DNA from: Mycobacterium sp. PO1
GTDB taxonomy: Bacteria; Actinomycetota; Actinomycetes; Mycobacteriales; Mycobacteriaceae
Direction of reading: 5' to 3'
Length of the DNA stretch: 43,160 nt
Assembly: GCF_017312405.1 (NCBI RefSeq)
Contig: NZ_BLTG01000119.1
Span: forward strand, 1-43,160
Of this stretch, positions 39,337-43,160 are shown piece after piece. A program made the position numbers and the translations under genes. The notes beneath the pieces were generated by a model that saw nothing but the letters and a program-made list of their open reading frames with translations, ran no database searches and was not told where the DNA came from. How positions within the stretch are numbered: position 1 is the first letter of the stretch; each line of letters starts with the position of its first letter.

Positions 39337-40941
39337 ATGGATGACAAAGCCGCGACTCGGGACGAGCTCCACCACGCCGCGAAGGCACTGGGGCTCGATC
39401 TGCCGGCCAAAGCCACCAAGGCTGAGGTTCTCGAGGCGTTGGCAAGCCCGGCGGCGCACCGGAACTCCGACGGTCGCGACGAAGACAGGCGCGACGGCGC
39501 CGACGATGGCGCAGAGGAGACGGACGCCGGGGGGCGCGTCTCGGCTCGGTCCGAGGACACGTCCAGCCGGGATGGTAAGCCGCGCATCGCCTCGCAGATG
39601 GAGGCTTTTCGCGTCCTCGCGCAGGCGCGGGCCGAGGGTCAGATGGTGCCTCTGCCGCGCATGCTGACCGGAAACGACCGGCGCACCCACGTCCGCCAGA
39701 CGATCCGCGAGGACCACCAGCTGCGCATCGCCCGGCACAACGAGGAAGCGTTCGGCAAGTTCGACAAGCTCGCGTCGTCGCGGTTCTCCTTCTTCCGCGG
39801 CACCGCACTGCTCTTCTACCGGGACATGGCCGGTGACGATTCGTGGATGCCGACGGTGCTGGCCGCCGGCGATGTCCATCCGGAGAACTTCGGCGTCATG
39901 CCCAACGCCGACAACGTCCCGATCTTCGGCATCAATGACTACGACGAGGTGTTCTACGCTCCCTTCACCTGGGACCTCAAACGCGGGGCGACAGGCTTCC
40001 TGATCGCGGCCGAGGAGATCGGCGACTACGGCAGCGGCAAGCGCCGCAAGATCGCACGGTCGTTCGTGCGTGGCTACGCCGACAAGGTCAACGTCTACGC
40101 CGCCGACAACACCGAGGAATCTGCCGACCTCCGCCGCGACAACGCGCCGGAGCTCATCGCCGATCTGTTCGACGACGCCACCTCCGGCGGCCGGGCCAAG
40201 TGGCTGACCAAGAAGTACTACAACGAGAACAAGACCGGCTTTCGCGCCAGCAAGAAGTTGGTGCCCATCACCAGCCGCCGCGACGAATTCCAGGAACTGA
40301 TCGACCGTTACGTCGCCGAATCCGGGCTGGTGGTGCCGCCACGCGCTGGGACGATGCGCGTCAAAGACGTCGCCGAGCGACGCGGCCAGGGCACAGCGTC
40401 GCTGGGGCTTGTGCGCTATTACGTGATGATCGAGGGGCCCCACGCCGACGCCTCCGACGATCTGCTGCTGGAGTTCAAACAGGCCCGTCGTTCTGCGCTG
40501 GACGGCCTGGTGCCGCACTCCGAGCACGTCGTCGACGGTAACGCCGACCGCGTCGTGCACGGCCAGCGCGTGCAGTTGGTCAGCGGGGACGTGTTCTACG
40601 GCAGCATCAAGCACCGCGGTATCAGCTTCCTGGTGCGGGAGCGGTCGTGGTTCCGCGACGACATCGATCTCGACGATCTGTCGTTCAAGAAGTGGTGTGA
40701 GTACGCCCGGATCTGCGGGGAGGTGCTCGCCCAGGCGCACGCGCTCTCCGACGAGGCCGGTCTGCTGGACCACGACGTCGAACCGGACATTGTCGATGCC
40801 ATGGGGATCCCTGATCTTTTCGTCGACGACATCGTGCGCTACGCCGAGGAAGCCGACGAGAGATGCCGGCGCGACCACAACGGTTTCCGGGACGATCACG
40901 AGCTGGGCGCCTTCCGTCGCATCGATCTGGTCTACCGCTGA
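39337..40941 (+). CDS. DUF2252 protein with SAP-like N-terminal domain
   Basis: A 534-residue protein. Residues 5-40 resemble a short SAP/Rho-N-type helical segment (TRDELHHAAKALGLDLPAKATKAEVLEAL), followed by an acidic linker to about 80. The main part is DUF2252, a protein-kinase-like fold: VLAAGDVHPENFGVM with the catalytic-loop-type D-H-x-E-N, and INDYDEVFYAPFTWDLKRG carrying DYD as metal-binding candidate. A phosphotransfer function on a small molecule is possible but not shown. Ribosome site not evident. It ends directly before the exchanger remnant. Confidence 0.8.
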   Translation: MDDKAATRDELHHAAKALGLDLPAKATKAEVLEALASPAAHRNSDGRDEDRRDGADDGAEETDAGGRVSARSEDTSSRDGKPRIASQMEAFRVLAQARAEGQMVPLPRMLTGNDRRTHVRQTIREDHQLRIARHNEEAFGKFDKLASSRFSFFRGTALLFYRDMAGDDSWMPTVLAAGDVHPENFGVMPNADNVPIFGINDYDEVFYAPFTWDLKRGATGFLIAAEEIGDYGSGKRRKIARSFVRGYADKVNVYAADNTEESADLRRDNAPELIADLFDDATSGGRAKWLTKKYYNENKTGFRASKKLVPITSRRDEFQELIDRYVAESGLVVPPRAGTMRVKDVAERRGQGTASLGLVRYYVMIEGPHADASDDLLLEFKQARRSALDGLVPHSEHVVDGNADRVVHGQRVQLVSGDVFYGSIKHRGISFLVRERSWFRDDIDLDDLSFKKWCEYARICGEVLAQAHALSDEAGLLDHDVEPDIVDAMGIPDLFVDDIVRYAEEADERCRRDHNGFRDDHELGAFRRIDLVYR

Positions 40942-40943
40942 GG

Positions 40944-41276
40944 CTGGTGTTTGGGCCTCCGCTGCCCGAACTGGTCGTCGCCGTCACCGCTGTGCGCCGC
41001 GGGTCGCTGTCGTTGGCGGTCGGCGACAGCCTCGGCGGCAGCTCCTACGACCTGCTGATCTTGGTGGTGTTGGATGCCGTATACCGCGACGGCACAATCT
41101 CTTCAGCGGTCGGGCCTGCGGAGATGGCCTGGGTGTTGTTGTCGATCGTGCTGGTGTCGACGCTGATTCTGGGTCTGCCCCGCCGCCAGAAGCATGGGGT
41201 GGGCAACGTCGGCTTCGAAACGGTCCTGATGCTCGCTGTGTACGCCGGCGGCGTCGGGGCCATCACGCTGTCCTGA
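40944..41276 (+). pseudogene. C-terminal remnant of a sodium/calcium-exchanger-type membrane protein
   Basis: The frame from about 40944 to TGA 41276 encodes PPLPELVVAVTAVRRGSLSLAVGDSLGGSSYDLL and then three membrane helices. PELVVAVTAVRRG with GDSLGGSSYD resembles the alpha-repeat region of cation/Ca2+ exchangers (PE-x-x-x-x and GN-x-x-GS-x), but only the last 110 residues exist; full-length members are about 330. Nothing upstream continues the frame because the DUF2252 stop is adjacent. It looks like a 5'-truncated relic, though GTG 40947 could give a short protein. Confidence 0.65.
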
Positions 41277-41418
41277 TCTCGCCGCATGCGTTGCGTGCGG
41301 TGAACGTCACCGCGAGCCGGCGGCGCACCCATCAGGCCGGCTTGCTCAAGCCGTCACGCTCACTCGATCTCGCCGCACTCCTCTTGCACCGAACTTCACC
41401 GTGAGCCGGCGGCGGCAT
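41275..41418. repeat. Diverged 50-55-bp direct repeat after the exchanger remnant
   Basis: A copy starting at 41275 (GATCTCGCCGCA ... GAACGTCACCGCGAGCCGGCGGCG) returns at 41366 (GATCTCGCCGCA ... GAACTTCACCGTGAGCCGGCGGCG), 91 bp downstream. The ends match well, the middle less. The second copy covers the start of the P450 frame. Confidence 0.5.
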
Positions 41419-42606
41419 GCCATGGTGGCACTCGTGCGTCCACCGAGTTTGCCCTCTCCTCCGTTGATGTACCCGTTGTTCGGCGGCCTCTATGCCGCGG
41501 CGTACGGCGTCGGCGGTCAGCCACTGGTACGCCGACTGGTGCAGAGCTACGGCCCGGTGATCGCGCTGCCGGTCCTCGGCTACGGCCGCGTCGTCGCCGT
41601 CGCAGACCCCGCCCTCGCCAAACAGGTGTTCACCGCCAAACCCGATGTGCTGCTGGGTGGTGAAGGGGTAGGACCAGCCGCCGCGATCTACGGTCGGCGG
41701 TCGATGTTCGTGCTGGAGGAACCGGAACATCTGCGGCGGCGCAAGCTGCTCACCCCGCCGCTGCACGGAGACACCCTGCGGAGCTACGTCCCGGCCATCA
41801 AGGCCGCTACTCACTCGGCGATGGCGTCCTGGCCGTCGGATTCACCCGTCCGGATGCTCGATGCCGGTCGCGACCTGACACTCGACGTGATCGTGCAGGT
41901 GATCTTCGGGGTGCATGCCGCCGAAGACATCGAACGGCTCGGAAAGCCGTTCGCGGACCTGCTGGACTTGGCACTGTCCACCGAGACTCCGGTTCGCTAC
42001 GCGGCACGCCGGCTCGGCGCACTGCGTTCCTGGGGCACGCTGAGGGACGTCAATCGCAGGATCGACCAGATTGTGCTGCCACTCATCGCCCGTCGACGCG
42101 AGACCGCAGAGCGAGGTGGCGCCACCGACGTGCTGAGCATGTTGGTCGATGCACGCGGAGAAGATGGCGATCGGCTGTCGGACAACGAAATCCGCGCTGA
42201 TGTCATCACGCTCATGCTCGCCGGACACGAGACGACGGCCACCACACTGGCGTGGCTGGTGGACCTGCTGGCGCATCACCCCGACGTGCAGCGGCGCGTA
42301 CGCGCCGAGATCGGCGCCGGACATACCGATTACACCGAGGCGGTGATCAACGAGACCCTTCGCCTGCGGCCGCCCGCGCCGATTACCGGCAGGATGACCG
42401 CCGAGAAGTATCGATTGGGCGACTACACGCTGGCGGCCGGAACACGCATCGTCCTGCTGCTCGATGCCATCAACCGTGACCCGGAGACTTACCCCGACCC
42501 AGACACGTTCGATCCTGAGCGTTTCGTCGGGGCGCGTCCGAACCCCTACGGCTGGGTGCCCTTCGGCGGAGGGATCAAGCGCTGTATCGGCGCCAGCTTC
42601 TCAATG
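41401..42606 (+). pseudogene. Cytochrome P450, C-terminus removed by insertion element
   Basis: The frame carries 402 genuine P450 residues: I-helix AGHETTATT, ETLRLRP for the ExxR motif, the PERF-type segment DPERFVGARP, and the haem loop FGGGIKRCIG with C395. It then reads into the insertion element for 23 foreign codons to a stop at 42676-42678. About 45 residues of the C-terminus (last helix and beta region) are missing. It resembles the CYP135/CYP138-type mycobacterial P450s. The haem ligand survives, but the fold is probably broken. GTG 41401 or ATG 41422 are possible starts, neither with a ribosome site. Confidence 0.82.
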
Positions 42607-43160
42607 TGTGACCCCTCCCGGCGAGTCCGGAGGCTGCATTCGTTGAATCACCCTGCCTTTGGTGGGGTGCGTTTGTGATCGTAGTGGAGCTTCTCGACGG
42701 CCTCGGGGGTGAAGTCGTCGAGGTACTCGTGCGGGCGCTCGGTGTTGAACCACATCACCCATTCGGCGGTGGCCAGTTCGACCTGGTTGACGTCCCGCCA
42801 CGGGCCCTGGCGGCGGATGACCTCGTTCTTGAACGATCCGACGGTGGTCTCGGCCCACGCGTTGTCCAGGGCATCGCCGACCGAGCCGACCGAGGGATCC
42901 ACACCTTCATCGATGAGGCGTTGGGTGAAGGCCACCGAGGTGTACTGGCTGCCCGCGTCCGAATGTGCGATCAGCCCGCGCAGGCTGGTGCCGTCCTGGG
43001 TGCGGGTGAAGAACGCGTGTTCGACGGCGTCGAGGACCAGGTCGGTGGTCATTGACCGGGCCGCCCGCCAGCCCACGATCCGGCGACTGTAGGCGTCGAT
43101 GACGAACGCCACGTAGACGAACCCCATCCACGTGGCCACATACGTGTAGGGGTCGGACCG
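42607..43160. mobile_element. IS3-family insertion sequence, partial (right end beyond window)
   Basis: The P450 homology stops after 42606 and foreign sequence begins TGTGACCCCTCCCGGCGAG, a typical IS3-family end (TG first). A minus-strand transposase starts 41 bp inside. The second end and the target-site duplication are outside the window. Confidence 0.8.
42648..43160 (-). CDS. IS3-family transposase OrfB, C-terminal part (partial)
   Basis: The frame is open at the window edge (residues RSDPYTYVATWMGFVYVAF visible there) and ends at TGA 42648. It holds the integrase catalytic core: D in AFVIDAYSRRIVGW, D in IAHSDAGSQYTS, and E in DNAWAETTVGSF, the DDE triad of IS3 elements, followed by the usual TERPHEYLDDFTPEAVE ending. 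The upstream OrfA and the N-terminus of OrfB lie beyond the window. Orientation is opposite to the interrupted P450. Confidence 0.9.
   Translation of the reverse strand, partial: RSDPYTYVATWMGFVYVAFVIDAYSRRIVGWRAARSMTTDLVLDAVEHAFFTRTQDGTSLRGLIAHSDAGSQYTSVAFTQRLIDEGVDPSVGSVGDALDNAWAETTVGSFKNEVIRRQGPWRDVNQVELATAEWVMWFNTERPHEYLDDFTPEAVEKLHYDHKRTPPKAG

Noticed and set aside
39238..40899. Minus-strand frame of 553 codons
   Set aside because: Antisense to the DUF2252 gene, whose motifs are clear.
1..43160. tRNA or rRNA genes
   Set aside because: No cloverleaf-like segments or rRNA-type sequence noticed on either strand.

Overview
The window reads as chromosomal DNA of a mycobacterium, most likely a fast-growing (Mycolicibacterium-type) species. 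It is uniformly GC-rich. It carries mycobacterium-typical genes (pra, cbs, lipU, fadA3, echA8/echA9, an LpqV-like lipoprotein, an Rv1057-like beta-propeller, small DUF732-type secreted proteins). Many genes start directly at a GTG or ATG placed 6-7 bases after a TAnnnT -10 box, the mycobacterial leaderless style. From about 1 to 24 kb the gene order resembles, from memory, the M. tuberculosis Rv1078-Rv1057 block, with local insertions and losses.

Layout. 0-8.9 kb: two RDD/proline-rich membrane proteins, cystathionine beta-synthase, an HSL-type esterase, an SGNH esterase, a thiolase, a BI-1/YccA membrane protein and two crotonase-fold enzymes. 8.9-16 kb: an Rv1069c-like membrane alpha/beta-hydrolase interrupted by an in-frame TAG; a cysteine dioxygenase-rhodanese operon headed by a 13-codon ORF ending Cys-Cys; a lipoprotein, two patatins, an SRPBCC protein and an NAD(P)-binding protein with a KstR-like box in front. 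16-24 kb: a proline-rich membrane protein, an Ltp1-like thiolase, a small exported protein, the C4-dicarboxylate transporter DctA divergent from its DcuS/DcuR-like two-component pair, and a beta-propeller. 24-28.4 kb: two STAS proteins, four small exported proteins, a 22-bp tandem repeat, a cysteine-rich mini-protein and the OhrR-Ohr peroxide module. 28.4-31.1 kb: an operon of FNT channel, cyanase and a Tat-exported acetamidase/formamidase-like lipoprotein. 31-41 kb: a methyltransferase, ClC antiporter, MTA/SAH nucleosidase, DM13 protein, CPA1 antiporter, pyrrolidone-carboxylate peptidase, a sterol-desaturase-family protein with an in-frame 24-bp minisatellite, its TetR neighbour and a DUF2252 protein. 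41-43.2 kb: a decaying end with a 5'-truncated cation-exchanger remnant and a cytochrome P450 cut just after its haem cysteine by an IS3-family element that runs off the window.

Themes: acyl-CoA and lipid turnover (FadA3, EchA8/9, lipases, patatins, Ltp1), sulfur amino-acid handling (Cbs, Cdo, rhodanese, Mtn), small-molecule nitrogen scavenging (FNT, CynS, amidase) and stress or ion homeostasis (OhrR/Ohr, ClC, CPA1, STAS proteins). The strongest candidate for an under-described regulatory device is the Cys-Cys leader peptide before the cysteine dioxygenase operon. Other items to check are two hairpin elements of about 70 bp beside terminators, a three-copy 10-bp repeat at the FNT-cyanase promoter and several operator-like palindromes. 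All functional calls come from reading motifs in the sequence; no database search was possible.
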